A stretch of DNA of 64,000 nucleotides from Benincasa hispida (GCF_009727055.1 NC_052351.1:7369037-7433036), one strand, 5' to 3'; counted from the stretch's first letter, positions 45,340-59,015 are shown. A program made the numbers and translations. Notes: a model not told the origin generated them from the letters alone.

Positions 45340-47813
45340 ATTGAGACGTGCTTAGTGGAATATGATAAAAAGACATGGATAATAGATTCAGGTGCTGCTA
45401 ATCATATCTATTCTTTCGCTCAAGAAACTAGTTCCTAGAGACAACTTATAGAAAGCGAAGCAACTTTTAAGGTAGGGACCGGGGAAGCTGTTCCAGCTAA
45501 AGTAGTAGGAGATATAAAGTTATTTGTTGGAGATAAACACATTTTACTCGAAAATGTCTATTATATTCCTTCTATGAAAAGGAATTTAATATCTATCTCA
45601 TGTTTGTTTGAACAAAATTACACAATCTCTTTTGAAAATAATGAAGTGTTCATTATTTCAAAAGGTATTAAAATATGTTCTGCAAATTTAGAAAATAACT
45701 TATACATGTTAAAACCAATTAAGGTAACGATTGTGTTGAATAAAGATTTATCCATATGCCTATCTTTGGAACTTAAGGCTAGGACACATTAATCTCAATA
45801 GGATTGGGAGACTGGTTAGGAGTGGACTTTCAAATCAGTTAGAAGATAACTCTTTACTTTCACGCGAATCTTGTCTTGAAGGTAAGATGACCAAAAGATC
45901 TTTTTCAAGAAAAGTCTTATAGCCAAATAATCCTTAGAACTAGTACATCATACCTTTGCGGTATGATGAATGTTAAAATTAGAGGAGGGAATGATCTTAT
46001 TTCATCAGCTTTATAGATGATTATTCGAGATATGGCTATATTTAACTAATGCATCATAAGTTCGAAACACTTGAAAAGTTCAAGGAATATAAGGTAGATG
46101 TTGAGAACTAAATAGGTAAAAAGATTAAAACACTTCGATTAGATCGAGGTGGTGAGTTTATGAACTTAAAATTCTAGGATTATTTGATAGAGTATGGAAT
46201 TCAGTCCCAACTCACAACACTTGATACACCACAATAAAATGATGTAGCAGAAAGGAGAAATAGAACCCAATTGGACATGGTTCGTTTAATGATGAGTTAT
46301 GCTCAGTTTCCTAGTTCTTTTTGGGGTAATGTAGTAGAGACTGTAGTGTATATTTTGAATATGGTTCCCTTGAAAAGTGTTTAAAAAATACCTTACGAGT
46401 TATGGAGAGGACGTAAAGATATTTTACGTCACTTTAGGATTTGAGGATGCCAATACATGTATTGGTGTAGAACCCAAAGAAATTGAAACGCCGTTCAATC
46501 TATTTATAGGCTATGTTAAAAAGACAAAAGGTGGTTATTTTTATGATCCTAAAAAAGATAAAGTATTTGTATCGACAAATGCAACATTTCTAGAGGAAGA
46601 CAATATTAAAAATCATCAACCTCGCAATAAGCTAGTATTAAGTGAGATGTCGAGAGAAACTACAGATAAATCAACAAAAGTTGTTGATCAAGTTGGTCTT
46701 TCAACAAGAGTTGTTGATGAAACCGGTACTTCATCATTCTCAAGAGTTGAGAATGCCTTGACGTAGTGGGAGGGTTATTTATCAGCCTGACTGTTACATG
46801 GGTTTAATAGAAACTCAAGTCATCATAATGATGATGACTTAGAGGATCCATTGACTTTTAAACAAGCAATGACATATATAGATAGAGACCAATGGATAAA
46901 AGAGACCTTGAAATGGAGCCAATGTACTTCAATTCAGTCTGGGAACTTGTAGATCAACCAGATGGGGTAAAACCTATAGAATGTTGACGAACCTTATGGT
47001 TACAAGAAGATTGTCAACAAAACTGTAGCTTTTCTGGTCTTATATGTTGATGATATTCTACTCATAGGAAATGAAGTAGAATTTGTGACTGACGTGAAGA
47101 GATTGGTGGCTATGCAATTTCAAATGACGGATTTGGGAGAAGCATAGTATATTCTTGGGATTCAAATAGTTCGGAATCATAAGAACAAGACGCTGGCATT
47201 GTCTCAGACATCTTATATTGATAAGATGTTTTCTAGATATAAAATGCAAAATTCTAAGAAAGGTATGTTACCTTTCTGGCGTGAAATTCATTTGTCTAAG
47301 GAACAGTGTCCTAAGACGCCTCAAGAAGTTGAGGAAATGAAAATAATTCCTTATGCATCAGCAGTTGGGAGCTTGATGTACGCTATGTTGTGTACACGTC
47401 CCAACATATGCTATGCAATTGAAATTATCAACAGATATCAGTCCAATTCTGAATATGATCATTGGACTACTGTTGAAAACATCCTCAAGTATCTTCAGAG
47501 AACGAGGAACTATATGCTTGCGTATGGTATAAAGGATCTGATTCTTACTGGATACACTAATTTTGACTTCCAGACTAATATTGATTCAAGGAAATTAACT
47601 TCGAGACCAGTATTCACTTCTAATGGAGGAGTTATAGTGTGGAGATGCATAAAGCAAAGTTGTATTGTTGACTCCACCATGGAAGCTGAGTATGTAGCTG
47701 CATGTGAAGTAGCCAAAGAAGCAGTATGGCTTAAAAAATTTCTATCTGATTTGGAAGTTGCTCCAAATATGCACATGATGATTAAGAAATTGAATTTTGT
47801 TTATTTTAATTAA
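45340..47813 (+). pseudogene. Copia pol remnant
   Basis: In order on the plus strand: protease motif WIIDSGAANH (about 45380-45410); GAG-pre-integrase (45574-45800); a stop-ridden integrase core ending in AERRNRTQLDMVRLMM (about 46250-46300); integrase tail (46495-46640); a short RT remnant with the catalytic box YVDDILLIGNEVE (about 47043-47080); and the rest of RT (47199-47450). RNase H follows with DSTMEAEYVAACEVAKEAVWL (about 47668-47735). Sequence between the integrase tail and YVDD is too short for a full RT, so an internal deletion is likely. The frame stops at 47813 in LTR-derived sequence. Confidence 0.88.
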
Positions 47814-48322
47814 ATTGGATTTTGAAATTGGAAAGTAGATGGTTAGTAGATTTATCCCACTTCTTCAATTTGAAGTGGATTAATCCATAATTCAATACCT
47901 AGCCACTTTAATATTGCTCTTTGAGGTGTCAATCAACAATATTGAGAAAGTGCTTGCATGTTAGAGCTGAATATATACTTCAATTATCAGAATTGAAGTA
48001 GATTTTTTGGTGCTGGTTTTCAGAAATTCTACATATTTTAACTAAGCTCTAAAATCCTTTCCAATCCACCTAAATTCCCTTTGAATTATGAGTTCCACCA
48101 TTCATTCCAAGATTGATAATAGTAGAGAAGATTGGTGGTCTACTGAGGATTTGAAGGTCAAATTTGTGAAAATTAGCAAGGATTTGGAGAGAATCTACAA
48201 AGGTATATATTCTAGAAACCCTCGTGATGAACAATTATTTTTAACATGCTTTGTATTCAAATTAAGTGTAATTAGAGTGTTTAATGATTCTGTTTGCTTT
48301 CACTTTATGAATGTTTATTCCA
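47792..48322 (+). mobile_element. 3' LTR of the copia, 5' part deleted
   Basis: From AAATTGAATTTTGTTTA it aligns with 42825 onward of the 5' LTR, including ATCCCACTTCTTCAATTTGA and AGGATTTGGAGAGAATCTAC. The first ~1.4 kb of the LTR is absent, and RNase H sequence joins the LTR middle directly. Confidence 0.82.
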
Positions 48323-48329
48323 AGAATGT

Positions 48330-48790
48330 TGATTGATGTTAAATATATTGTTGATACACTCATGTCCTACCTAAAGTATTTATTGTTTGTACACTCATAT
48401 ATTTTACCTTATATATTATTGATACAGTTGAATATCATATTTATAAAATGAAACATATGGTTCACTTCAAAATAATAATGTACTAATTGAATGCTGGTTA
48501 TTGTTAGATATACTGTCAATACACTTGAAATGTTGATTGATATTAGATATACTACGAATATATCTATGTCTTACTTTAAATATTTATTGATTGATGTCTC
48601 ATATAGTCGTTTCTTTTATCTGATTACTGCCGATACACTTAAAACATTATGCTTATAAATTAAACATGTATGCTTTACTTCCAAGATGTGACTAATTGAA
48701 TGTTGATTGCTATTAGATTTATTGTTAATACATTTCACATGTTGTTTGTTATTAGATATACTATGATATACCAAATTTAAAGTAAATAGA
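48330..48790. repeat. Degenerate repeats with a GTTAGATATACT core
   Basis: Repeated TATTAGATATACT / AATACACTT / AATGTTGATT modules, roughly four to five times. A single copy is also on the left of the copia at 41385-41416, so the repeat predates the insertion. Confidence 0.6.
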
Positions 48791-50340
48791 AAAATTAAAA
48801 CTTGATTTAAAACAAGACAACAAATCAATTCATCAAAACCAAAACCAAGAAAAAAACACTAAATTGAAAAAAAGAACATTAAAATGAAACAAAAAGATCT
48901 CCTATCGTCGAACAAAAAAAAATCAAACAAAAATAAAATACAATAGATGAGAAAGATAAAAAGATTGACGTGCAAAAAAATTGAAAAAATACATATGTGA
49001 TGAATGTATCAGGATCGTGTTTAAGAGGGAAGAACAATGGTGATTGAGAGAGAAGAAATAAGATTCAAAATTTGAAAATACATTACACGAGATAAGATTC
49101 AAAAATTGATATTTAAGTATATCAATTAATTGATACACTAAATTGATGTATATCGGTATGTGCGGTTACCAAAAGCTGAAAGTTGCATAGAAAAGAAGAG
49201 GAAAACAATTGGTATTTAAAAAGGGCAAAAATGTATATAAAGTTGGTTTTATTGCCATATCTGCAAGTTTAAAAAGCATGTGACATGTTCTTTTTTCATC
49301 ATTCTTATTCTGTCACCCATCACAATTTTTCAAAGATAAATACATAAAAGAAGATAAGGTTCCAATTTCATTGTAAAAGATATTTGGTTTAGTACAGTAA
49401 GTGGATAGGAAAATAAAAATAATCTATATTATTGACAATTAAAATAAAATTGATGTCTACCCTTGTGATTATTTGTGCAGATGCCAAAATGGAGACAGTA
49501 AAATAGCATGACCTTCACGCAACATCGATAAATTTGTTGAGAAATTAAAGAAAGTGATGTAAAATAAGGAAACTTGCAATTCCGTGCGGTGCTTATCACT
49601 CATATTTCTATGCATAAGTTAGAGTGGAATAGCGGAAAAGTTTTAGAATTTGATAATCAAAATGAACTTGTCCCTCTTTGAAGTTATAACAATGTATTCA
49701 TAGGAGTAGTCGATTTAAGTTATCCTTCATAGAATTTTATAGTCGCATTATAATAAACCTTCAACTCTTCGAGTTGGGCCACACGAGGGGTGTGCCCCCT
49801 TGACATTTTTGTTGGGGTTCAATTCAATTTTGGGCAAGCATCTCCCTAGGCCTAGGATTATGCTTTGGATCGGAGCATACCCCACTAGGTACTTTGATAG
49901 GCTCGACCTCACCTTTGGTCGAGATCGAGGATGTTGTTGGCTTTGGGGAGGCTTAAGCTAACCTTCTTCCCTGAACCCATTTTTGTCTTGGGTACTATGT
50001 TCGTCTCGAATTTTGTTACTTTTTGTTGTGAATGACTTTGGGTTTTTGGCCCATGGTAAAAGAAAAAAGAATTTTTAACAATTTTGTAACCTTTCATTTA
50101 AATTAATTTCAAGAATTAATTAGTGAAAAATCAATTCTTCAATTACTTGTAAAACCGTTTTTATTCTTCAATTATTTTTCCTTTAAAAATGGTCCTTAGT
50201 TTTTGAAAAAAGAGATAGAAGATTTCACCTTTTCTTCTTCCTCATGTTTTCCTCTCTAGATCTACTATTTTTTTAGCAATTTTTCATCGATTCTAATCCG
50301 TTCTTCGACGAGTGCACATCAAAGATGGGTAGTTGCATTT
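48791..50340. other. AT-rich region, no gene seen
   Basis: No domain or RNA gene recognised; the frames at 48923-49138 and 49909-50097 lack features. Confidence 0.45.
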
Positions 50341-50344
50341 ACCT

Positions 50345-50720
50345 TGGGGAGCAACCGACTTTGGCAATTTAGCACCAAAGTCGCGTCGATCTTGCTTTCA
50401 ATGCAGTGGGTTTATCCTCAACACAATGATCAACATTTGATTCAAATAATTTGAAAGTAAGATAGTTTCCATTCTGTTTCAAATGTCGGTCAAATCCAGA
50501 AAGGTCCTCCTCAATATAATGAAGGATGGCATAAGGAGCCAGTGGGATAAGATCCTTGTTTGTTGGATTATAGTGATATCATATTTTGGAATGATGCACC
50601 ATCTTCAATACTCTCCATAATCAAGAAGCTTGTGACAAAAGGCCTTCACATATGGGTTGATAGAGGATCTAAAGGCATTTGATAAAACTCCAATTGGAAT
50701 TGTTGATGACACCAGTGTTT
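50345..50720 (-). pseudogene. Unrecognised coding-like fragment
   Basis: Two minus-strand frames give protein-like text: SNAFRSSINPYVKAFCHKLL (about 50630-50690) and then PLAPYAILHYIEEDLSGFD (about 50490-50545), with further mixed-composition sequence to about 50390. A frameshift lies between them. I could not name the family. It could be a decayed host gene fragment or a captured exon. Confidence 0.3.
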
Positions 50721-50988
50721 GGTAATATTTATACCCTATACCTTTTGTCTGTAGTGTCTGGATGTTTTTATTCTCTGATTGATGAAATTGATGAACTCTT
50801 TTAACTTGGTTGCCTCAAGTGTTAGAATAATTTGTGATTTGGTATAGAATTTTGTTGAAATGTGAGATTTTGAGAATAGTATCATGAGCTTCTACATGAA
50901 TAGGTGTCAATAATCGATGTGTAATTAAGTTATATAAAAATCAAGATACATACTCAAAAACATAAAAGGCTACCACTATTCTAGTAGT
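50721..50988. other. AT-rich spacer before the solo LTR
   Basis: Nothing recognised. Confidence 0.5.
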
Positions 50989-50993
50989 GTTAG

Positions 50994-52525
50994 TATTGGG
51001 ATGGGTGTCCTAATTCTCACGGAGTCTTGTAGTTTGTAAACTGTAGATATTGTTATGAATAAAATAAGAGTTGTTTTATTTGACATTTACTCATATCCAA
51101 TAAACAAAGCTTCATGGTTACTGTATGTAAACTTAAGAATGTATATGCGATATATAGGTGGATCATGCCTTAAGTGATAACCTAAATAAGTCTATATAGA
51201 GGGATCAGTGGTACTTAAGGAGTTAGATGTAACTACAGAGGTAAAACGGTTATTGGCCTAGTAGTACTTACGAGCAATCTGTGAAGGGTTATCGCACTAT
51301 TGATTGGTTCATATGGACACAAAATATATCTGTAGTAATGAGAGTGCAACTGTCAATCTTTAGTGGAGTGCCTGACTGTTAACGGATGGTGAATGTCGTG
51401 GCTAAAGAGTTTAGCCAACTATTCACGTACCATTGGAGCTTCAAGCTACAGGTCCATAGCTCAATGGATTCAAGTTGAGAATCAGTTCTTGGTGTTGATT
51501 TGAAATGTTCAAATTGACAAGAGGAAATTCAATATATATGATATGACCGGTGTGATGTATGAGATACATCAAGTAAATGATTAATGTAAATGTGATTTAC
51601 ATTAAGTACCATAAAATAGAAAAAGAGCTATGGTTTATATGTTTCATGAGATGAAATATTAAAACTATAGGTTATAAATATAATATGGTAAGTTGGTTAT
51701 CATATTATTTATAATAATATTAATTATTGGATAATTATCTATTTTTCTCTAATAAACAATTGAGTGGGAGGTTATTGGTGGTTTTATGATAACCGTGAGA
51801 TAAAAGAAAAAAAATGTTTTCCTCAATTTAGTGGAGTTGCTATTTAGAGGGGGAACTCACGATTTGCTGTCAAGTGAATTAGATTCATTAAACGATAGAT
51901 GACAAAGAGACTAAACGATCATAAAGTGACACTATACGATAGTTCACTCAGCTGGTCGTAGCTAAATGATTGCAGGGCTTTTTCTATACGATGGATTGTG
52001 TTCTTCTACACGATTGAGCATTTGTCTATACGATAGACTCTTCTCATTTCCCACTTGCTCAATCGTTTACACGATTGTTATTCTTCCGGTCTCTTCCTCT
52101 AACCATGTCCACACAATGCTCACACTTCTAGATTCTCACACTGAGATTACCAAGGTAGCATTGTGGTGGTGTCCTCGCTTAACTCAACTGAGTTCAAGGT
52201 TTTAGAGGTCGTTCGCTGTGTGTTCGCATTGCTCGTGTGGTATTTGCTGTTGATCGTGCTGTGTTGTGGTTGTTGTGTTCGAGCGTTTGTGTGTTACTGT
52301 CTTGGAGACTGAACGAGTGTTCGTGATCGAACGAGTTTGAAGCATGAGTCTTCAAAGGTATGTATAATCTTTCCCTTGATCTCATTGTAAAGCATGTTGT
52401 AATTTTGCTTTATGCATGACCATAAGTTTCCATTTCGTGACTGTAATTGTGTATGTTCAATTTCGAATAGAATTTGGAATGATCATTCCGTTGCTCTTGA
52501 AAATCCTCTTGTCTGATTTCCTATA
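50994..52525 (+). mobile_element. Solo copia-type LTR (family C)
   Basis: Starts TATTGGG (a mutated TGTTGGG) and ends near CCTATA, 1,532 bp. GTTAG occurs directly on both sides (50989-50993 and 52526-52530), an exact 5-bp duplication. No internal retroelement DNA or primer site adjoins it, so it is best read as a solo LTR left by LTR-LTR recombination. It contains many ACGAT motifs at 51890-52080. Confidence 0.8.
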
Positions 52526-52530
52526 GTTAG

Positions 52531-55500
52531 GTCATTACATTGAAACTAGCATATGGAAAATAGAAATTGTTGATTAGCTATTCAAGGAAATTTGGATGTC
52601 AAGCGAATAAGATTACAAAAGATTCAAATTAATAATCAAATTTCCTTGAGTCATGCATTACATGTCGCTTTTGATTCATGTTTTCTCACTAAAACTTCTT
52701 ATATTGAGATCAAATCATGTCAATTGAATGTGGTTTTGGTTGCCAAATTTGCAATAGAAACCTAAGTATGAGGTTAGTGATACAAGTCTTCTGTATTTAC
52801 ATATACACTAAACAAAATTCAGTTAAGATTTATAAAAACTTCATAAATTTGGCAAGAAATTATGCATCATTCCATTGATTGAAGTGTTGATGGTTGATTT
52901 GTTAGACTGCAATATATTTTTTGATAAGTGGGGGCTGAGTTTGCTCTTGATTGGTTCGGTGGTGGTTGATTTGGCACATGTTGACGTAGCTAGTTCATGT
53001 AATTTATCAGTTTATTCCACAAATTCAATTTTTACATTTGGTATGAGAATTTGAAATTTTTATTTAATTATAATGTTTAATCGATGATATTCCATATATA
53101 TTTGAAAATTTCATGAGTAACAAATTGTTTATGACAAGTGCCAATAATATTATTGTTAATTATTGCAAAATAGATTTGTATTTATACTTTTAGTGCTGCT
53201 GACTCGAAAATAAATTTTAATTTAAATAATTGTTCAAAATATGGTTTATAATGGACTTACAAAACATAAAAATTATAGTTACCACTTACCAGCTAAATAT
53301 CAAATCGAATATGTTTTATATTATAACTTTTGTATAATTATTAATTTTTCAATATCATATAATTTATGGTAAATTATTGCGTGTGCGTATACGCATGTAT
53401 ATATTCCCTTAAAAATAGTTTCAGTTTTATTTCAATTTATTTACAAGATGCCTTAAAAGTTATAAAAAATGACAGTAAACACAAAATATTATCAAAACAC
53501 GTAATGCACTTTCAAACTTCCCATAGATTTGTATCATGTTCACAGTTGTGTCAAACATGTTATCACAACTTTTGTCGAATTTGTTTGAAAAAATTTGTAT
53601 ATATTTGTTGTGGGTCGTCTCTTTTAGGGTTGTCGCTTTAAACTCAAAAATCGAGACTATTGCATTCTAGCAAGATGTGAGGAAAAGCTTGATTGATGTA
53701 TTGTTAGATACTGTATGTGAGCCTCACTGTTCAAGGATGTTGCTGGTAGTCAATTAGATTATGTTGTTGAGTTTGTGAGTCATAGACTATTGCGAGTATG
53801 AGTGAGTTCCTCATACATCTATTTTGAGAGTATCTTCTTCACAACTTGTGTGAAGTTAAGATTATTATGATTGGTTCTCACATTTAGAAGTCTAAGTAAG
53901 TCTTTTTAAGGTAGTCATCATCCAATACAAGGGAATATGATCATTTACAACAATTCAGAGATTCTCATAAACTTAGGGTTAGCCTAAGTTAGTTTCACTT
54001 AGAGTACGTTGTACGAGAGTCATTGTAGAAAGGTGTTTAACATATAAGTTTATAATCGTTTAACTTTATATTAGTGAAGTTTCTTTCATTTGGACATACT
54101 TCATATGTGATTGATATTGCACCGAAAATTGAGTTATTAATGACTATGTTTATTATTTATTATGCACACTTGTTATTTAATCTTGTCACAAAATTGTGAG
54201 TAACTTGTGTCTATATCAAGATTCATCTATTTTTTAACTTATGAGACGATAATGTCCACTTACTTTACTTTTGGGATTATTTCAACGTCTTATACTAATA
54301 AAGATAATTATTCTCACTTATATTATATCATGTCTCATTTACTTAATCGAAACGAAAATTGTTTGGACTAAATCATAATTTTTCTTAAAATACAACCCAT
54401 CGAGATATGACAATGTTCAAAATTTGACAGTCAATTTCATTTTGATCAATTTGAAGCATTGAATAAATCCATCACGCGTGACAAAATAGTATGATGGTGG
54501 CAGTGTTTTATTTTTCATCTAATGAATATGTTGACCCCTAACCTACACACCGTGCGACGCACAAATAAAACTAACGCCACTCCTTTAACTTGGAACTAAA
54601 CCTTTGTTTTTTTGGTTGGAGTAATAATTATTTCTAGTTTAGGGCTACATTCATTCCACCTCCCGAATTTAAAAAAATAAAAAATAAAAAAACCAAGAGC
54701 ATACACGTAAATGAGTATTAAATATGTTATTCTATAAAAACTACTTTATTTTGAAGTTCTTAATTGGGATGATTATAAATAAATATTTAGTTGCATTTTG
54801 AGCTATGATTCATTTTTTTTTCTAATCTATTCGGTTGTCAAATCATAATTTGACACGTAATTTTTTTCTTTCTTTTTAAATATTTTTGAGTTCCTTCTGT
54901 TGTATGTAATTAGAGGCGAATACAAAAAGATGGGTACAATATTCAACTGCGACATTGTTAATTAATCAATTTGGATTGGATATTGGGGTTTGTACTTTGT
55001 ACACTAATGGCATAATATGAAAAGAAATTGTATAGGATAACCAAAATAGGATATCCAATTAAAAATATGACCGATTTTTTAATTTTATGATTTATGGCCA
55101 AATTGTTGTATAGAAACCCATCTCTCCATTTAATGTTCCAATCTTGCCCCCACGGAACTTCCATCAAGTAGTTATATCTTCTCACGATTTTAGCAAATCT
55201 ATATGTGGAAGATCATTTATCTTTCTTCTTTCAATTTACTTTCAATTTCAAGAACCATAATCTTCATCTTCCCTCTTTTGTTCAAAATCCTTTCTTTACT
55301 CAATTAAATAGAAAAACAATCAGAACCAACCTTCTTCTTCTTTCAGTTTGAAGTTATCAACTATTCGACACAACTCTCAAATATTCTCTTCGAGCTTCTT
55401 CTCCGACGCGCTGCAACTCAAAAAATGGTTTTTTTAATAAATGAATTGGAACTTTCAGATTTAGAACATTATCTTAAATCGTTCAATACATGAAATTTGC

Positions 55501-56161
55501 GATTCAAACCCACGATTTGATTCATTTTCCATTGATTTCGATAAGTATCATCGTGAATCGTCCGTTTTTTATAACATTGATTATGAGTTCTAAAAGATTT
55601 GCGATATGGAGGTGTTTTGAAGGACTAAATGAAGTATTGGAAGGTTGGAGACGAAATATTGGGGATATAGGAGGGTTTGTGTTGAATATGGAAGGTTGAA
55701 GATGAAGGATGTCTCGTTGGAAATGTAAGGTTTGTGTGGGGAGATATTTTGCAAAGTGTTAAATGCCACTATTGATTTGATTCGAAGTTGATTTGATTGT
55801 TGTTTTGGATTATATACTATATGATTTATTCATCCAATTATACTATATTTACATTTGAATGTTGCATCGGTAGATCTTATATATATATTTTTTAAAATGG
55901 ATCATTATAGATTTTTGGAAGATTTCTGATTGTTTGTTTTAAATACAAGGTTACAAGGTATTTGCATATAATAGTATGACTCATTTTAGTTTTTTTTTTT
56001 TTTTTAGCGATTAAAAGGTATTCTTTTATTTATTACAAGGTATAAGATTTAAATTGTCTTACGTATTTTGTGTTGTTAGAAGATTCGTGAAAGTTTTAGT
56101 TAGTTTTAGTACACGATATTTGTGTGGAAAACTATAAAGAAAAATCTAGCATTTTTTAGTA
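52531..56161. other. AT-rich intergenic DNA, no gene seen
   Basis: About 3.6 kb. Frames at 53366-53641, 54958-55185 and 55490-55699 are short and featureless. A pyrimidine-rich stretch at 55215-55420 could be a 5' leader, but no coding sequence follows it. Confidence 0.45.
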
Positions 56162-57049
56162 GAAGATATTAGAGGTGATCATCGGCCGGTCGGAGTCGGT
56201 TTTCCGACCAGACCGATCTCCAACCAACCAGAATCGGTTTGGAATATACCCAAACCGGTCCCGCTCGAAAAATGAGCTAAAACACGACCGACTTTGTTGG
56301 TTTATAGGTATACTTTTTTTTTTTTTTTTTTTTTTTGCCTTTTTTCTTCATTTAAAAGAAATTATATTTATTTATTAAAATTCTAAGAAAAATTGCAACT
56401 ATAAATTATAAATCGTTAATATTTAATTTGACAACCCTTAATATATTTTTTTTGCCTTTTGTCGGGTTAGAGGTATATATTTTTTTGTTTTTGTTGATAT
56501 GATTTGATTTGACAACCTTTAATATTTAACAATTAATATGTACATTGTTTGGGATTGTGTTATTGCTCGCTTTGCTTAATTGCTTATAGAACCTTTAATA
56601 CATATTACATATATAATTGAAAACAAAACTAATATGAGAGTCGAGAGTGTACATCACAAATAGAAATGTCACATGACACATAGTCACACTCACATATAAT
56701 ACAAACAATCAAACTAGAAATTACAACATAAAAGTCAATTGTCAAATACAAGCCAATTACAATAAAACATAAAGTCAATTGTCAAATACAACCCAATTAT
56801 AATAAAATCAAATGATAAATGCTTAATCGTTAATGGACAACTTTGCAAAATTTGGAAGGTCTTGAATGTCTTTTTCATTGTCTATAACCACTATGAATCC
56901 TATATAATTAAGATTAAGAACAGAAAGAAAACCTCATTAAGATTTTAATCTAATAAGTTATAACTACAAAATGCCACATCATAAAAGACCTTTAAAAACC
57001 TAATCAACATCTTAGCATTTGTCCAATCTTCATTATTTAGTGACAAATC

Positions 57050-58270
57050 GTGTCTATAAGAAAGTATCTTCATCTTCTAATCTATCAAAAGCCTTTTCAA
57101 ACTTTATAGCTGCCTCAAGCATCAAATATGTAGAGTTTCATCTAGTGGGAGCATCAAGACACACATAACTCTTACAAGAAATTTTTTCAATTTCAATGCA
57201 CTTTTTAAATTAAAAAAAAACGTGCAGGAGAAGATCTTATAAACCGTACAACATATCGAATCCTTTAAATGCAATCATTATGTTCCTTAAAAGCACACAT
57301 GCTATGAGATTTAATATATGAGCACAACAACGAACATGCAGAAATTCTCCACCAAACAATAATTCCTTATTGAATCTTTTCAAAAGATAAGCAATGGTAG
57401 TATCATTCGAGCTTGCATTATCAAGAGTCAAAGTGATTTCTTTTTCAATGCCCTAATCCTTCAAATTCTTTTCGATGGTTTTACCAATAGTATCACCTTT
57501 ATGATTCTCAATTGGACAAAAACTAAGTATTCTTTTATGTAATCTCCAATCAGAATCTATGAAATGGGCAGTTAGGACCATGTAATTTATATTTTGTCCC
57601 GATGTCCAACAATCTGTAGTGAAAGAAACTCTATACTTCTTATTCACAAACATGTCTTTCAAATGCTTTTTCCCATTAACATACGACTTAAGCGCATCTC
57701 TAGCCACAGTAAATCGAGACGGAACCACAAATCTAGGTTGACTTGCCCATGTTAATCTATCGACAAATTTCTTAAATCCTTTACCCTCCACAAACTTGAA
57801 TGGCAATTCGTCAACAATTACCATTTCCACCAACGCTTCCCGACAACTCTCTAAACTATATGACTCACATACAAATTGTGACGTATTATCCCCAACATTG
57901 TCTTTGGCTTTAGTTTTGAAAGATAATGTCATTTAGGTTGGATCTCTCTTTTTCTGGTAAGGGTATTTTTACAATTCTCCAAATGATTCTTCATAGTCCC
58001 AGTACCATTACGTTTGGAATGACATGCATTGATAACTCCACAGTACTTACATTGAGCATGAGGGTATTAAAATCACCTTTAGCTTCTCAAAATGATCCCA
58101 AACCAGGGATTTTTTCACCGTCTTCCTTTTTTTTGATGGATTTGGAACATCTGATATCTTATTTGCTAAATTAACATCAATGATATTTTTATTGGCATCT
58201 GTTCTTTCTGCATCTCATTCATTTTTTAAAGCATCAGTTGCAATTCCATCAAACTCCATATATGTTGAAT
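57050..58270 (-). pseudogene. hAT transposase remnant (BED/RNase H-like)
   Basis: Minus strand. A possible start near 58270 is followed by an early stop after about 14 codons. BED-type zinc-finger sequence (W..F then mutated C..C and MKNHL) is scattered over frames at 57950-58150. A 159-codon frame (57453-57932) holds FVDRLTWASQPRFVVPSR and FTTDCWTSGQNINYMVLTAHFID, the first catalytic block of plant hAT transposases. The frame at 57237-57431 has VRCCAHILNLIACVLL, the CxxH..N block. The C-terminal dimerisation region is poorly preserved near 57050-57200. The breaks rule out activity. Confidence 0.88.
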
Positions 58271-58904
58271 CCATGTAGCTAAACCACAACATGACAAACG
58301 TCGTCACTCATCAGTATCAGACAATTCACAAAAATTCAAAGGATTTCAACTTTATATAAACATCAGTTGCAGTTCCATCAAACTCCATATCTGTTGCTAT
58401 ATTTACAATTTTTTTTAATAGTTATACATTTGATTATTAAAATGTTACTTATTGTAATTCCATTTTTTTAAAATTAAGCTAATGTGTCAAATTGGTAATA
58501 CTGTTGCATATATGCAATATTTGAGAGTAAAAGAAATCTATTCTACAATTTTGTTTTTCTTTCTTGAGACTTTCTAGATACACAAATCAACTTTTAGGAT
58601 CCTATATGTAGGGATATGGTTTTCTATGCCAATCTTCCAATTCTTAGTTCAATCTCTATAAAATTAGAATACATTACAAAATGTAGTGCAAATCGATAAT
58701 GAAAACGGACCTGCAGTTGCAAATCGAAAACGGACCTCGGGCTGAAAATCGAAAACGGCTACGAAGGTCTCTAGTACTGAATTGAACGGAAGAGGACGAC
58801 GAGCAAGGAATAGAATTGAAAACAACGAACAACTGAGCAAGGAAGAAAACTGAACTGAAGCACGGTTGCTTAAAGTTGGACGCCGGAAGAAGACGACAAG
58901 CAAG

Positions 58905-59015
58905 GATGAGCCGAAGAGGAACGGAAGAAGGAAGAAGAAGAAGAAGCTTGCGGACCTGTGGACGAAGAGGAACGAAAGAAGGAAGAAGAAGAAGAAGCTT
59001 GTGGCACGGCGTGCG
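58905..59015. repeat. ~60-bp duplication with GAA/AAG runs in the hAT element
   Basis: Two copies of GAGGAACG.AAGAAGGAAG followed by AAGAAGAAGAAGCTTG, about 60 bp apart. Overlapping frames on both strands come from this repeat. Confidence 0.8.

Larger units (their letters stand above)
41417..48322 (+). mobile_element. Ty1/copia retrotransposon, defective
   Basis: A plus-strand element with a 5' LTR (41417-43381), primer site (about 43384-43396), broken gag-pol and a 5'-deleted 3' LTR (about 47792-48322). The flanks are GAATA (41412-41416) and GAATG (48324-48328), a probable decayed 5-bp target duplication. The interior between primer site and gag (43400-45000) is non-coding. Large deletions have removed much of gag and RT and the junction of RNase H with the 3' LTR. 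Confidence 0.85.
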
